Shown one piece after another: positions 27,302 through 36,116 of a stretch of 64,000 nucleotides of DNA. The notes under the pieces are model-generated. The model was not told the origin of the DNA. It saw only the letters and a program-made list of their open reading frames with translations, and searched no databases. How positions within the stretch are numbered: the first letter of the stretch is position 1; every line of letters begins with the position of its first letter. The stretch covers positions 504,548-568,547 of the forward strand of contig NZ_JAKLTD010000002.1 of assembly GCF_022014235.1 (NCBI RefSeq). The letters run 5' to 3'. The position numbers and the translations under genes were made by a program. This DNA comes from Methanothermobacter sp. K4. Its GTDB lineage: Archaea; Methanobacteriota; Methanobacteria; Methanobacteriales; Methanothermobacteraceae.

Positions 27302-28683
27302 CAACCACCAAGATCGAATTTGATCCTGAATACCGCCCCATTCTGGTTTTCTACCGAAATTGAGCCTTTTATTCTGCTTAACATGAAATTAACCAGTCTG
27401 AGACCAAAACCTGGAGGATCTAAAAGTTCAATATCCTCAGGTAGTCCAGAACCATTATCCGCAACCATAAGGACTCCGGAGCCGCTGGATGATTCAAGTT
27501 CAACCTTTATCTCCCCGGAATCCCCTATACCATGCTTTATGGCGTTTGTTACAAGTTCATTTACTATCAGACCAATTGAAACCGCGGTGTTGATTCCTGT
27601 CTCAATGTCAGCAAGTTTAACCCTGAACACCACATCCCTGCCGCTGCACATACCCTTAAGTTCACTGAGGAGTTCCTCAATATAATCAGAGAGGTTTACG
27701 GCCATCCCGTTTCTGGAATCACAGAGCCTCTCATGTACGAGGGCTATCGACCGCACCCTGTTCTGGCACTCGGTGAATATCTCAAGGGATTTCTCATCAT
27801 CTATGTACCTGGACTGGAGCCTCAGGAGGCTTATAATAAGCTGAAGGTTATTCTTGACCCTGTGGTGTATCTCAGACATTAAAAATTCTTTCTCCCTCAG
27901 CGAAGCTTCCAGAGACTCCCTGATACGTTTATCCTCGGTTATATCCTGCTTTATTCCTATCATGGAGACGGGTTTCCCCTTGGAGTCCTGGATGACCCTT
28001 GCCCTGAAAAGTGCGACACCCTCCAGGCCATCCCTTATTATCCTGTACTCCCCCTCAAATGGCTCCTTCATTCTGACCGAATCAAGGAATGACTCCCTGT
28101 CTTCCGGGTGGATCCTTGATACCATCTCATCAGGGGTGCCCCTGAAATCATCTTTTCTGATTCCAAGTATCCTCAGCGCCTCATCAGAACATGAAAGGGT
28201 GTCTGAGTCAAAATTCCACTGCCAGCTTCCTATCTTACCTATCCTCTGCGCCTCCTTCAGCTGCCAGTTACTTTCTGCGAGGGATCTTCTTGTCCTCTCA
28301 AGTTCCCTCTCCTTTTCAACCTCCCTGAGGGCTCTTTTTATTGCAACCGGAACCTTTGAGAAGTTGCTCTTAAGAACATAGTCTGTGGCCCCACTCTTAA
28401 GTGCCTTCACAGCGAATTCCTCACCTATCTTTCCGCTTACGAATATGAAAGGCACATCTGGACACAGCTTGCGTGCTATTGCAAGGGCTGAGAGGCCGTC
28501 GAAGGATGGTAGTGAATGGTCAGCCAGTATAACATCCGGCCTAAATTCATGAAGTGCCCTTACAAAGTCCTCTTCACTTTCAACAGTTTTTGATATGAAA
28601 TCGATTCCTGAGCGCCTTATCTCCCTCTCCATCAGTTCAACGTCAAGGGGGACATCCTCAAGTATGAGAATCCTGCATGTCAT
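27301..28683 (-). CDS. REC-PAS-HisKA_2 histidine kinase
   Basis: A 460-residue soluble kinase: REC (Asp55 in VILADHSLPS), a short coiled linker, a PAS domain with PAC tail (about 140-260: GKIGSWQWNFDSDTLSCSDEAL, EGEYRIIRDG), HisKA_2 (EIHHRVKNNLQLIISLLRLQ) and an HATPase (VADNGSGLPEDIELL). PAS probably senses a ligand or redox state. The kinase core closely resembles that of the downstream partner, so the pair looks like a duplication. GAGGATAGG precedes the ATG. Its promoter lies in a repeat-rich divergent gap. Confidence 0.88.
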   Translation of the reverse strand: MTCRILILEDVPLDVELMEREIRRSGIDFISKTVESEEDFVRALHEFRPDVILADHSLPSFDGLSALAIARKLCPDVPFIFVSGKIGEEFAVKALKSGATDYVLKSNFSKVPVAIKRALREVEKERELERTRRSLAESNWQLKEAQRIGKIGSWQWNFDSDTLSCSDEALRILGIRKDDFRGTPDEMVSRIHPEDRESFLDSVRMKEPFEGEYRIIRDGLEGVALFRARVIQDSKGKPVSMIGIKQDITEDKRIRESLEASLREKEFLMSEIHHRVKNNLQLIISLLRLQSRYIDDEKSLEIFTECQNRVRSIALVHERLCDSRNGMAVNLSDYIEELLSELKGMCSGRDVVFRVKLADIETGINTAVSIGLIVNELVTNAIKHGIGDSGEIKVELESSSGSGVLMVADNGSGLPEDIELLDPPGFGLRLVNFMLSRIKGSISVENQNGAVFRIKFDLGG

Positions 28684-28701
28684 CCTATCCTCTTTATGAG
28701 A

Positions 28702-28819
28702 TGATTTATAACACTAAAGTCTTACTTATAACACTTAAATCCGCCGAGCAAGTCTTATTTATCTCGCCACAGCTATGATTTATAACACTTAAATCCGCCG
28801 AGCAAGTCTTATTTATCTC
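28702..28819. repeat. Duplicated 40-bp promoter element in a divergent intergenic region
   Basis: Identical 40-bp copies at 28726-28765 and 28780-28819 (ttataacacttaaatccgcc onward, ending ttatttatctc), period 54. A shorter relative at about 28702-28728 (gatttataacactaaagtctta) looks like a third copy lacking the ccgccgagc core. The gap holds the starts of the kinase operon (left) and DUF523 gene (right). The GC core between AT-rich TATA-like ends resembles a repeated regulator site. Confidence 0.85.
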
Positions 28820-28838
28820 TAGCCCATACATATAACTT

Positions 28839-29774
28839 ATGAGAAAATTCAGAAGACCCCTCGTTGTACTCAGCCGCTGCATTGAACATGATCACTGCCG
28901 ATATGATGGCTCAATGATATCAAGCCCCTTTGTAAGACAGTTCTCTGGGTATGCGGATTTCATCACAGTCTGTCCTGAGGTTGAGATGGGACTCGGTGTT
29001 CCAAGACCACCCATACGTATAACCATGGATAACGGGGAATTCAGACTTTTTCAGCCTGAAACCGGACGGGATGTGACAGATGAGATGAATTCATTCATAA
29101 CCTCATTCCTGGATTCACTGGACAAAGTCGATGGATTCATATTAAAGAACAAATCCCCATCATGCGGCATAAGGAACGTTAAGGTCTACATGGGTGCTGG
29201 TAGAAGACCAGGCAGCCATGGGGTAGGGTTCTTTGGAAGGGCTGTTATGGAAAGGTTCCCGCACCTCCCACTGGAGGATGAAGGACGGCTGAGGAACCTC
29301 CAGATAAGGGAGGATTTCCTCATAAAGCTCTACCTGGTGAGGGATTTCCGTGCCGTGAGAGACCTGGGTGACCTCATAGAGTTCCACACATCAAACAAGC
29401 TGCTACTCATGTCCTACAGTCCAGAGGGGCAGAGGACACTTGGAAGGATAATAGCAAATCAAGGGGATCATGATGACACCCTCAGTATGTACTCTGAAAC
29501 CCTCTGCAGTGTTATAAAAGAGCCGCTGAAACCTGAAAGAATCATAAACAGCCTCCTGCATGCCTTCGGCCACTTCTCATCAGAACTCAATGGAAGGGAG
29601 AAGAGTTATTTCCTTGAATCGGTTGAATGGTACCGTAAGGGGATTATGCCGCTTCTTGTGCCCCTCAGCATACTGAGGTCATGGGTCGTGAGATTCGGGG
29701 ATGATTACCTTGAGGGCCAGACCCTCTTTGAACCCTACCCCCGCGAACTTGTGCCTGTAACCCTCATAGTGTGA
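28839..29774 (+). CDS. DUF523-DUF1722 protein (YbgA type)
   Basis: A 311-residue fusion. The N-terminal DUF523 carries Cys14 ([15 protein letters not shown]), Cys20, a [18 protein letters not shown] motif and KNKSPSCGI, suggesting a thiol or metal site. The C-terminal DUF1722 (about 180-311) is helical. Biochemical function is unsettled. The class II photolyase gene starts about ten bases after its stop; the same ybgA-photolyase pairing occurs in bacteria, so a light or DNA-repair role is plausible. Its promoter is the duplicated region upstream. Confidence 0.85.
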   Translation: MRKFRRPLVVLSRCIEHDHCRYDGSMISSPFVRQFSGYADFITVCPEVEMGLGVPRPPIRITMDNGEFRLFQPETGRDVTDEMNSFITSFLDSLDKVDGFILKNKSPSCGIRNVKVYMGAGRRPGSHGVGFFGRAVMERFPHLPLEDEGRLRNLQIREDFLIKLYLVRDFRAVRDLGDLIEFHTSNKLLLMSYSPEGQRTLGRIIANQGDHDDTLSMYSETLCSVIKEPLKPERIINSLLHAFGHFSSELNGREKSYFLESVEWYRKGIMPLLVPLSILRSWVVRFGDDYLEGQTLFEPYPRELVPVTLIV

Positions 29775-29784
29775 GGTGGCGGTG

Positions 29785-31119
29785 ATGATACATGATGAGA
29801 GGATAAAGAGCCTCAACACGGAAGAACCCGATAGGAGTGGTAAGTACGTCATCTACTGGATGCAGGCCTCTGTGAGGGCACACTGGAATCATGCCCTTGA
29901 GTATGCTATTGAAACTGCCAACAGCCTACAGAAACCGCTGATCGTCATATTTGGACTCACAGATGAATTCCCCAATGCCAACTCCCGCCACTACAGTTTC
30001 CTCATAGAGGGCCTGGTGGATGTTGGGGATGCTCTCATGAAGAGGGGCGTGAGGCTCGTGGTTGAATGTGAAAGGCCCCCATCAGCTGTTATTAAATACT
30101 CAGATGAGGCCTCTGCAGTGGTGGTGGACAGGGGATACCTTGACATTCAGAGGGGATGGGTGGATGAACTCTCTGAATCACTCCACATCCCATTAGTGCA
30201 GGTTGAGAGCAACGTTATAGTACCAGTTGAAACAGCCTCCCCTAAGGAGGAATATTCTGCAGGGACCTTCAGACTGAAGATAACAAGGGAACTTGAAAGG
30301 TTCATGGTTCCACTCCAGGAGCGGGGGCTGGCTGTTGATTCCCTCGACCTTGACCCAGGCCCTGACCTTCATGATGTTACAGGAAAATTCAGGGCCCCTG
30401 AGGAACTTGAGCCCTCCATTTTCAGGGGTGGGACCTCTGAGGCAATCAGATTATTCGATAAGTTTCTTTCAGAGAAACTTGCATGCTTTGAGAAGTACAG
30501 AAATGACCCTGTAAAGAACTGCCTATCAAACATGAGCCCATACCTCCACTTTGGACATATATCACCTCTTTATCTTGCCCTGAAGGCCTCTGAAGTGGGT
30601 GAATGCCCTGAATTCCTTGAAGAACTCATTGTGAGAAGGGAACTCAGCATGAACTTTGTGCATTACAGTGAGAATTACAGCAGTATAAGTTGCCTTCCGG
30701 AGTGGGCCCAGAACACTCTTATGGAGCACGCAAGGGACACCAGGGAATACGAGTACACCCTCAGGGAATTTGAGGAGGCCAGAACCCATGACCCATACTG
30801 GAACGCCGCCCAGAAGGAGATGGTTATCACCGGGAAGATGCACGGTTACATGAGGATGTACTGGGGTAAAAAGATCCTGGAGTGGACAGATCACCCTGAA
30901 AGGGCCTATGACATAGCACTTTACCTCAATGATAAGTATGAGATAGATGGCAGGGACCCCAATGGCTTCACAGGGGTTGCCTGGTGTTTCGGCAAGCATG
31001 ACAGGGCCTGGGCCGAAAGGGAGATCTTCGGAAAGGTCAGGTACATGAATGACCGTGGGCTTGAACGGAAATTCAGGATAGGGGAATATGTGAGGCGGGT
31101 TCAGGAGATGGAAGAGTAG
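29785..31119 (+). CDS. phr: Class II CPD photolyase
   Basis: A 444-residue flavoprotein that splits cyclobutane pyrimidine dimers with blue/near-UV light. The N-terminal alpha/beta domain ([18 protein letters not shown]) and the C-terminal FAD-binding helical domain ([56 protein letters not shown]) show class II hallmarks. Methanobacterium thermoautotrophicum was an early source of this class. GAGGTG before the ATG at 29785 is preferred over the in-frame GTG at 29776. Confidence 0.95.
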   Translation: MIHDERIKSLNTEEPDRSGKYVIYWMQASVRAHWNHALEYAIETANSLQKPLIVIFGLTDEFPNANSRHYSFLIEGLVDVGDALMKRGVRLVVECERPPSAVIKYSDEASAVVVDRGYLDIQRGWVDELSESLHIPLVQVESNVIVPVETASPKEEYSAGTFRLKITRELERFMVPLQERGLAVDSLDLDPGPDLHDVTGKFRAPEELEPSIFRGGTSEAIRLFDKFLSEKLACFEKYRNDPVKNCLSNMSPYLHFGHISPLYLALKASEVGECPEFLEELIVRRELSMNFVHYSENYSSISCLPEWAQNTLMEHARDTREYEYTLREFEEARTHDPYWNAAQKEMVITGKMHGYMRMYWGKKILEWTDHPERAYDIALYLNDKYEIDGRDPNGFTGVAWCFGKHDRAWAEREIFGKVRYMNDRGLERKFRIGEYVRRVQEMEE

Positions 31120-31259
31120 CTTATACCAGACCATCTTCCATCACCACATCACCACAGAATAAGGACCCCAAGGAAACCCTCACAACAAAACTTTTTTATC
31201 ATCCGACAGCCAAGTATCTAAGGGATTCCAATTAACTCTCACTCCATGGAGGTTATGAT

Positions 31260-31922
31260 ATGAACATTGACCTTGAAGGATACTACAGGATGCGTTACAC
31301 TCTGTTCAGATGGAGACACAATCAGACATGGATCAACAAGACAGTCATGGCATTTTTCATGGCCTGTGTAACAGGGATAATGGCCCAGGTTGTGATTCCG
31401 CTACCATGGACCCCGGTACCCATCACCGCCCAGACACTGGCAGTCCTCATGTCAGGTGTCGTCCTTGGAAGGTACTGGGGCGGACTGAGCCAGGTCATAT
31501 ACGTCCTCATTGGTGCCGCGGGGGTGCCCTGGTTTGCCGGTATGACCGGCGGAGCCTCTGTACTGATGGGTGCGACCGGAGGGTATCTCATTGGATTCGT
31601 TCTTGCAGCGCTGCTGCTGGGCCACTTTGTTGACAGACACATAAGATCCAGGAAGTTCACACCAATGATGGCCCTGATGCTTGTTGCAAACTTTGGCCTT
31701 ATCTACATCCCTGGACTTCTGGTTCTGGGTCTCTGGACCCTGCAGACAACAGGACAGATGCCATCAGCATGGGAACTTCTTGTCATGGGGCTTTTACCAT
31801 TCATACCCGGTGATCTGCTTAAGATAACAGGGGCTGCGGCACTTACAAGGGCCATAACACCAAAGGAGCCCTACGGTGAAGAGGTTGACGTCCATAAATT
31901 CCCTGAATGGAGGCTGCCCTGA
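31260..31922 (+). CDS. bioY: BioY biotin transporter S component
   Basis: A 220-residue membrane protein with about six helices. Motifs include VVIPLPWTPVPITAQTLAVLMSG, LGRYWGG and GAAGVPWFAGMTGG. BioY captures biotin and works with an ECF energy module or alone. GGAGGTTATGAT precedes the ATG. No ECF ATPase or transmembrane gene is in the window, so it would share a module encoded elsewhere. Its 3' end overlaps the DUF1284 frame by 47 bases. Confidence 0.9.
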   Translation: MNIDLEGYYRMRYTLFRWRHNQTWINKTVMAFFMACVTGIMAQVVIPLPWTPVPITAQTLAVLMSGVVLGRYWGGLSQVIYVLIGAAGVPWFAGMTGGASVLMGATGGYLIGFVLAALLLGHFVDRHIRSRKFTPMMALMLVANFGLIYIPGLLVLGLWTLQTTGQMPSAWELLVMGLLPFIPGDLLKITGAAALTRAITPKEPYGEEVDVHKFPEWRLP

Positions 31923-32304
31923 GCTGATAATCAGGGCACATCACCTCCTCTGTATGCGGGGGTTTCAGGGATACGGCTACAGCAGGGAATTCGTCGATAA
32001 TATGGAGAGGATCCTCAAATGGATCCATGATAACCCACAGAAGCCCATAATGATTGTTGATTTTCCAGATGATATCTGTGCTGCATGTCCATTCCTTGAT
32101 GGATCCACCTGCCTGAGGGCCGAAGACACCGTGAGGCTAATGGATCAGATGCTCATGGATTTACTGGGTATAGAGAGTGGAGATGAACTTACACACACAG
32201 AAATTGATGGGCTTATCTCCCCACTCATAGATTCCCCTGAATTAACTGATATATGCGCCGAATGTTCCTGGATTGACGTCTGCCTGGTACACAGAAAGCC
32301 CTGA
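31876..32304 (+). CDS. DUF1284 protein, Cys-rich
   Basis: A 142-residue protein of the DUF1284 family, with RAHHLLCMRGFQGYGYSREFVDNM near the start and several cysteines (CAACPFLDGSTC, CAECSWIDVC) that could hold zinc or an Fe-S cluster. The GTG at 31876 follows AAGGAG but overlaps bioY by 47 bases; the conserved part begins about residue 17, so a later non-ATG start is possible. Function unknown. Confidence 0.75.
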   Translation: MKRLTSINSLNGGCPELIIRAHHLLCMRGFQGYGYSREFVDNMERILKWIHDNPQKPIMIVDFPDDICAACPFLDGSTCLRAEDTVRLMDQMLMDLLGIESGDELTHTEIDGLISPLIDSPELTDICAECSWIDVCLVHRKP

Positions 32305-32321
32305 TGTTTGAGGTGAAAAGG

Positions 32322-33431
32322 ATGATCCGGCGAAAACTCGGTTCAACAGGCATATCTGCGTCGATACTGGGGATAGGTGTCATGAGGTTCCCTGAGGTGA
32401 ATGGGAGGCTTGAGAGAAGGTCCGCAGAGAGGATTATGGAGTTTGCCCTTAAGAGCGGCATAAACTACATTGACACCGGTTACACCTACCACGGCTGTGA
32501 AAGCGAGGTCTTCGTGGGGGATTTTCTATCAGAAAATGGTGACTACAGGGACGATGCGGTCGTGACAACCAAGCTTCCCACCTGGCTTATTAACAGTAGA
32601 GAAGACATGGATAAGTACTTTGAGGAGCAGATGAAGCGCCTCAGAGGCAAAATTGATATATACCTCCTTCACAACCTCAAAAAGGATTCTTGGCTGACCC
32701 TCAACGATATGGGGGTTCTTGATTTTCTTGACTCACTCCGGGATGATGGAATTTACGTTGGATTCTCATTTCATGATACAGCCGACGTATTCTTTGAAAT
32801 AGCCGATTCATACAGCTGGGATGTCATTCAGGTCCAGCACAATATAGTGGATGACCACCAGGCAAACTCCGCCACCCTTTCATATGCCCGCGAACTTGGT
32901 GCCGGCACTGTGATAATGGAGCCGCTGAGGGGAGGCTCACTTGTACGTAACATTCCACCGGAGGTCCAGGAGATATATGAAATGGCCAGAAAACCACGGA
33001 AGCCTGTGGAGTGGTGTCTTAGGTATCTGTGGGATATGGATGATGTTGACGTGGTTCTAAGTGGTATGGGTAGTGTTTCAGAGATCAGAGAGAATGTTGA
33101 AATTGCACTGAACTCGCAGGAGCTCACAAAAGAGGACCATGAAATTTTGAGGGAGGTTAAAAGGGTCTACCGCATGAGGAAGAGTGTCCCCTGTTCAGAA
33201 TGCGGGTACTGCATGCCCTGCCCTGAGGGCGTTGACATACCCCGTAACTTCAGACTCCTGAATGACGTATACAGGTTCATGAGCACTGGGGGAGTGGAAA
33301 CTGAGTACAGAAAGATCATGGATGCCCGGGAGCGGGCATCAAATTGTTCAGGCTGCGGCTCCTGCATGCCCTGCCCCCAGATGATCGACATACCCTCTGA
33401 ACTCAGGAGGGTCCATGAAAAACTTGGATAG
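32322..33431 (+). CDS. Aldo/keto reductase with C-terminal 4Fe-4S domain
   Basis: A 369-residue protein: an N-terminal AKR TIM barrel (LGIGVMRFPEVNG, YIDTGYTYHGCESEVFVG, LLHNLKKDSW) and a C-terminal bacterial-ferredoxin-like tail with two clusters (CSECGYCMPCPEGVDIP and CSGCGSCMPCPQMIDIP). The architecture suggests electron flow between an Fe-S centre and a carbonyl or flavin substrate; the specific reaction is unknown. The frame opens one base inside the DUF1284 stop (32304), but GAGGTG before the ATG at 32322 is a better start. Confidence 0.85.
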   Translation: MIRRKLGSTGISASILGIGVMRFPEVNGRLERRSAERIMEFALKSGINYIDTGYTYHGCESEVFVGDFLSENGDYRDDAVVTTKLPTWLINSREDMDKYFEEQMKRLRGKIDIYLLHNLKKDSWLTLNDMGVLDFLDSLRDDGIYVGFSFHDTADVFFEIADSYSWDVIQVQHNIVDDHQANSATLSYARELGAGTVIMEPLRGGSLVRNIPPEVQEIYEMARKPRKPVEWCLRYLWDMDDVDVVLSGMGSVSEIRENVEIALNSQELTKEDHEILREVKRVYRMRKSVPCSECGYCMPCPEGVDIPRNFRLLNDVYRFMSTGGVETEYRKIMDARERASNCSGCGSCMPCPQMIDIPSELRRVHEKLG

Positions 33432-33440
33432 GTGAACCCC

Positions 33441-33638
33441 TTGATTGAAAGGATTAAGTACTCAATCAAGATTGCGGTGATACTCGCGGTGCTTGGCTCT
33501 GCCGTCCTGTTTATATGGGGGATGATAGGGAGGATGGCTGTTGACTGGAACGTTCTGAGATCAGCCCTTGAAGGTTTTGTTGCATTTGGAATATTTGGAT
33601 TCATACTGGGATTTCTGATATATGACCTTGAACCCTAA
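33441..33638 (+). CDS. Small membrane protein with two helices
   Basis: A 65-residue protein, IKIAVILAVLGSAVLFIWGM and AFGIFGFILGFLIYDLEP forming two helices. TTG at 33441 follows GGTGAA; a GTG at 33432 is the alternative. It starts about ten bases after the aldo/keto reductase stop. The sequence of its last codons is partly repeated at 33677-33697. No family recognised. Confidence 0.6.
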   Translation: MIERIKYSIKIAVILAVLGSAVLFIWGMIGRMAVDWNVLRSALEGFVAFGIFGFILGFLIYDLEP

Positions 33639-33756
33639 TTTAAAGGGAGTTACAGAAGGCAAATGGAGCTAAAATCTCCGATATATAACCTTGAATCATA
33701 GCTACATGGATAATGACTTATATATCCCCTAACATAGTATGATAGGGGGTGATTCC

Positions 33757-34287
33757 TTGAAGATTCCTGAAAATTTCAACCTCATCGTGACCCTAAGCGG
33801 TCAGAAGGGTGGCCCTGCAGGTGAGGAGATAGTTGGCATTGAAGAGATCGAGATGGTGCTTTCAAGGTACGAAGGCGAACTCAGGGTCAGGGATTCTGAT
33901 TTTCCAAATGTCCTTAAATTTGATCTTGATATGGACCCATTTGAGGCTGTTAATATAATCAGGAATTCTCCAACCACTGTAATATCCAAGGTAGTCCCTG
34001 TTGAGGCTGTTGTGAGAACAAGGCTGGACAGTATAATCGAAAGGGTTGCGAGCCTCGTATCTGAGAAGGTTAAGGCAGGGGAGAGTTTCAGGGTCATCTG
34101 CGACCTCAGGGGGCGCAGGTACATAAAGTCTCCAGAGGAGGTCGTTAATGCAGTTTCGGCTTTTTTAATGGAGCGGTTTCCTGTTAAGGAGTCTGATGAT
34201 CCTGACTGGATTATACAGATAGAGGTTGTGGGTGATGCAACCGGTGTGAGCGTCCTAAAACCCCATGATGTTCTGAAGAAGGGGTGA
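33757..34287 (+). CDS. THUMP-domain RNA-binding protein
   Basis: A 176-residue protein with the THUMP pattern (ERVASLVSEKVKAGESFRV, CDLRGRRYIKSPEEVVNAV, DWIIQIEVVGDATGVSVL). It resembles the archaeal relative of yeast Tan1, which assists tRNA acetylcytidine formation. No catalytic domain is attached. The frame opens with an ATG at 33739, but GGGGGTGAT before the TTG at 33757 decides the start. Confidence 0.8.
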   Translation: MKIPENFNLIVTLSGQKGGPAGEEIVGIEEIEMVLSRYEGELRVRDSDFPNVLKFDLDMDPFEAVNIIRNSPTTVISKVVPVEAVVRTRLDSIIERVASLVSEKVKAGESFRVICDLRGRRYIKSPEEVVNAVSAFLMERFPVKESDDPDWIIQIEVVGDATGVSVLKPHDVLKKG

Positions 34288-34327
34288 AATTCACATTAGA
34301 TTATTAAATATAGAAAGGAGGTTTTTC

Positions 34328-34939
34328 ATGAAAATGAATACGGGGGTTTTCATGGTTCTTTTTGCCATGGCGGTCCTCATTGGAACCGGTTATTCTACGG
34401 CGGTTAATGTACCCCTGCAGGGTGCTGTAGCCGGAAATACAACTATAGAAGATGGTGTTTACTACACCATCAACGGTGCCATGCCCACTCCAAAAAGCAC
34501 CAAGTACACATCTCCGATTGTCCTCAACAGGACACTGAACATAAAGTACATGATAATCAAAAACGGTACAGTGAAATACGGCATAATAAACCACGCAATA
34601 ACAGGAAACATCACCAACAGAACATACCCCAAACTGATATTCAACCAGACACCAATCATAGAACTTGAAAACGGCACATACTACAGGATCAAAAACGGCA
34701 ACATCACACTCTACAACGCCACAATCGCCCTAACAGGAAACACAATACTGAAATACTTCAAAAACAGCACAAACACAACAATGATGGGCATAATCAAAAA
34801 CACACCTGCAAGAGCTATCAAAAAGACCAAGTGGATGAAGGTCAAGGTTAAGAGATGGTACAGAAGAGGCGGTAAGTGGAGATACTACTGGACCTATAGA
34901 TGGGTAAAGAGGATATACCAGGGACTTTATCCAGTCTAG
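34328..34939 (+). CDS. Secreted sequon-rich protein with chitobiase-like repeat, copy A
   Basis: A 203-residue protein with a signal peptide (GVFMVLFAMAVLIGTGYSTA), then a segment like the chitobiase/beta-hexosaminidase C-terminal domain (GVYYTINGAMPTPKSTKYTSP) and a region dense in N-x-S/T sequons (NRT, NGT, NIT, NAT, NST, NTT). The tail is very basic and aromatic (WYRRGGKWRYYWTYRW). AAAGGAGGTTT precedes the start. It is a probable cell-surface protein; about 300 bases are nearly identical to copy B 1050 bases downstream. Confidence 0.75.
   Translation: MKMNTGVFMVLFAMAVLIGTGYSTAVNVPLQGAVAGNTTIEDGVYYTINGAMPTPKSTKYTSPIVLNRTLNIKYMIIKNGTVKYGIINHAITGNITNRTYPKLIFNQTPIIELENGTYYRIKNGNITLYNATIALTGNTILKYFKNSTNTTMMGIIKNTPARAIKKTKWMKVKVKRWYRRGGKWRYYWTYRWVKRIYQGLYPV
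34504..34811 (+). repeat. Near-identical 308-bp block shared with 35554-35861
   Basis: At a constant offset of 1050 bases, 34504-34683 (180 bp) and 34694-34811 (118 bp) match copy B without a mismatch; only the ten bases between differ. Flanking parts of the two genes diverge strongly. This points to recent duplication or gene conversion confined to the sequon-rich core. Confidence 0.9.
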
Positions 34940-35353
34940 CTTTTCAGTTTAACTTACCTATCTCTTTTTATCTGATTTTAAAAATCTGAAAAAAACGCTG
35001 GATGATCCTCTTAAAATGAAAATTTAGGTGGTCTTATGGCTGTAAACGAAAGAATAAATCTATCTGCAAGATTTTAAATGAATACCTGATTTTTTGATGA
35101 TTTACACTTTTTCTTGGCTTTTTAGCATAAAGAATCCTGATTCACACTGAATTATAGGGCCACAGGAGTATACCTGCTCCTACGAAATTTGTTAAACTTA
35201 AATAGACATATATTAAAATTAATTTTATAATACATGAAGTTAATTTTATTTTAGTATTTAATTGTTTATAATTATGAGTAAACAAAAAATTTTATATATT
35301 ATTTATGATTAATGTATCTGAATGTACTACATATCAATTAAGGGAGGTTTGGT
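34940..35353. other. 414-base AT-rich gap between the two secreted proteins
   Basis: No gene seen on either strand. T-runs just after 34940 probably terminate copy A. Strongly AT-rich DNA from about 35200 contains tttatatattatttatg near 35290-35306, the likely TATA region of copy B. Coding is unlikely given dense stops. Confidence 0.5.
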
Positions 35354-36016
35354 ATGAAAAGAACAGTTAGTTTATTTATGGCTGTCTTTGTCGCGCTGGT
35401 TATTGGTGGAATGGGACAGGCAGCTGCAACCGATGATATAGGGGTTGGAGAACTGCCAAGAGGAGATTCAGGCGACTTTATCGTAACTTCAGCGCCTGCA
35501 GATGGCGTCTACTACACCATTGATGGTGCCATCCCGACAGTCAATAGTACAAGGTACACATCTCCGATTGTCCTCAACAGGACACTGAACATAAAGTACA
35601 TGATAATCAAAAACGGTACAGTGAAATACGGCATAATAAACCACGCAATAACAGGAAACATCACCAACAGAACATACCCCAAACTGATATTCAACCAGAC
35701 ACCAATCATAGAACTTGAAAACGGCACATACTATCAGATCGGCAACGGCAACATCACACTCTACAACGCCACAATCGCCCTAACAGGAAACACAATACTG
35801 AAATACTTCAAAAACAGCACAAACACAACAATGATGGGCATAATCAAAAACACACCTGCAAAACTGGTCAACAAGGTCAAGGTCTCAAAGGTTAAGGTCA
35901 AGAAATGGTACAGAAAATGGTACAAACGAGGCGGTAAGTGGAGATACAAGTGGAAGTACCACTGGACCTACAAGCAGGTGAAACAGACCTACCAGGAACT
36001 TGAGGCAGCAGCCTGA
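35354..36016 (+). CDS. Secreted sequon-rich protein with chitobiase-like repeat, copy B
   Basis: A 220-residue paralogue of the upstream protein. The signal peptide (LFMAVFVALVIGGMGQAAA) differs from copy A, the middle (about residues 65-170) is nearly identical, and the basic aromatic tail is longer (WYRKWYKRGGKWRYKWKYHW). AGGGAGG precedes the ATG. Likely exported and N-glycosylated; the basic tail could bind polyanionic wall material. A T7 run at about 36033 follows the stop. Confidence 0.75.
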   Translation: MKRTVSLFMAVFVALVIGGMGQAAATDDIGVGELPRGDSGDFIVTSAPADGVYYTIDGAIPTVNSTRYTSPIVLNRTLNIKYMIIKNGTVKYGIINHAITGNITNRTYPKLIFNQTPIIELENGTYYQIGNGNITLYNATIALTGNTILKYFKNSTNTTMMGIIKNTPAKLVNKVKVSKVKVKKWYRKWYKRGGKWRYKWKYHWTYKQVKQTYQELEAAA

Positions 36017-36116
36017 GTTCCACACAAATCTCTTTTTTTGTTAATACCGGATTCTGAAAATTTATATTCAGGATCCAAGATAATATACACTTACAGGTAA
36101 TAAAGGAGGTTTAATT

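Noticed and set aside
34328-36016. Insertion-sequence-mediated duplication of the surface genes
   Set aside because: No transposase or terminal inverted repeats flank the identical block, and its ends fall inside coding sequence.
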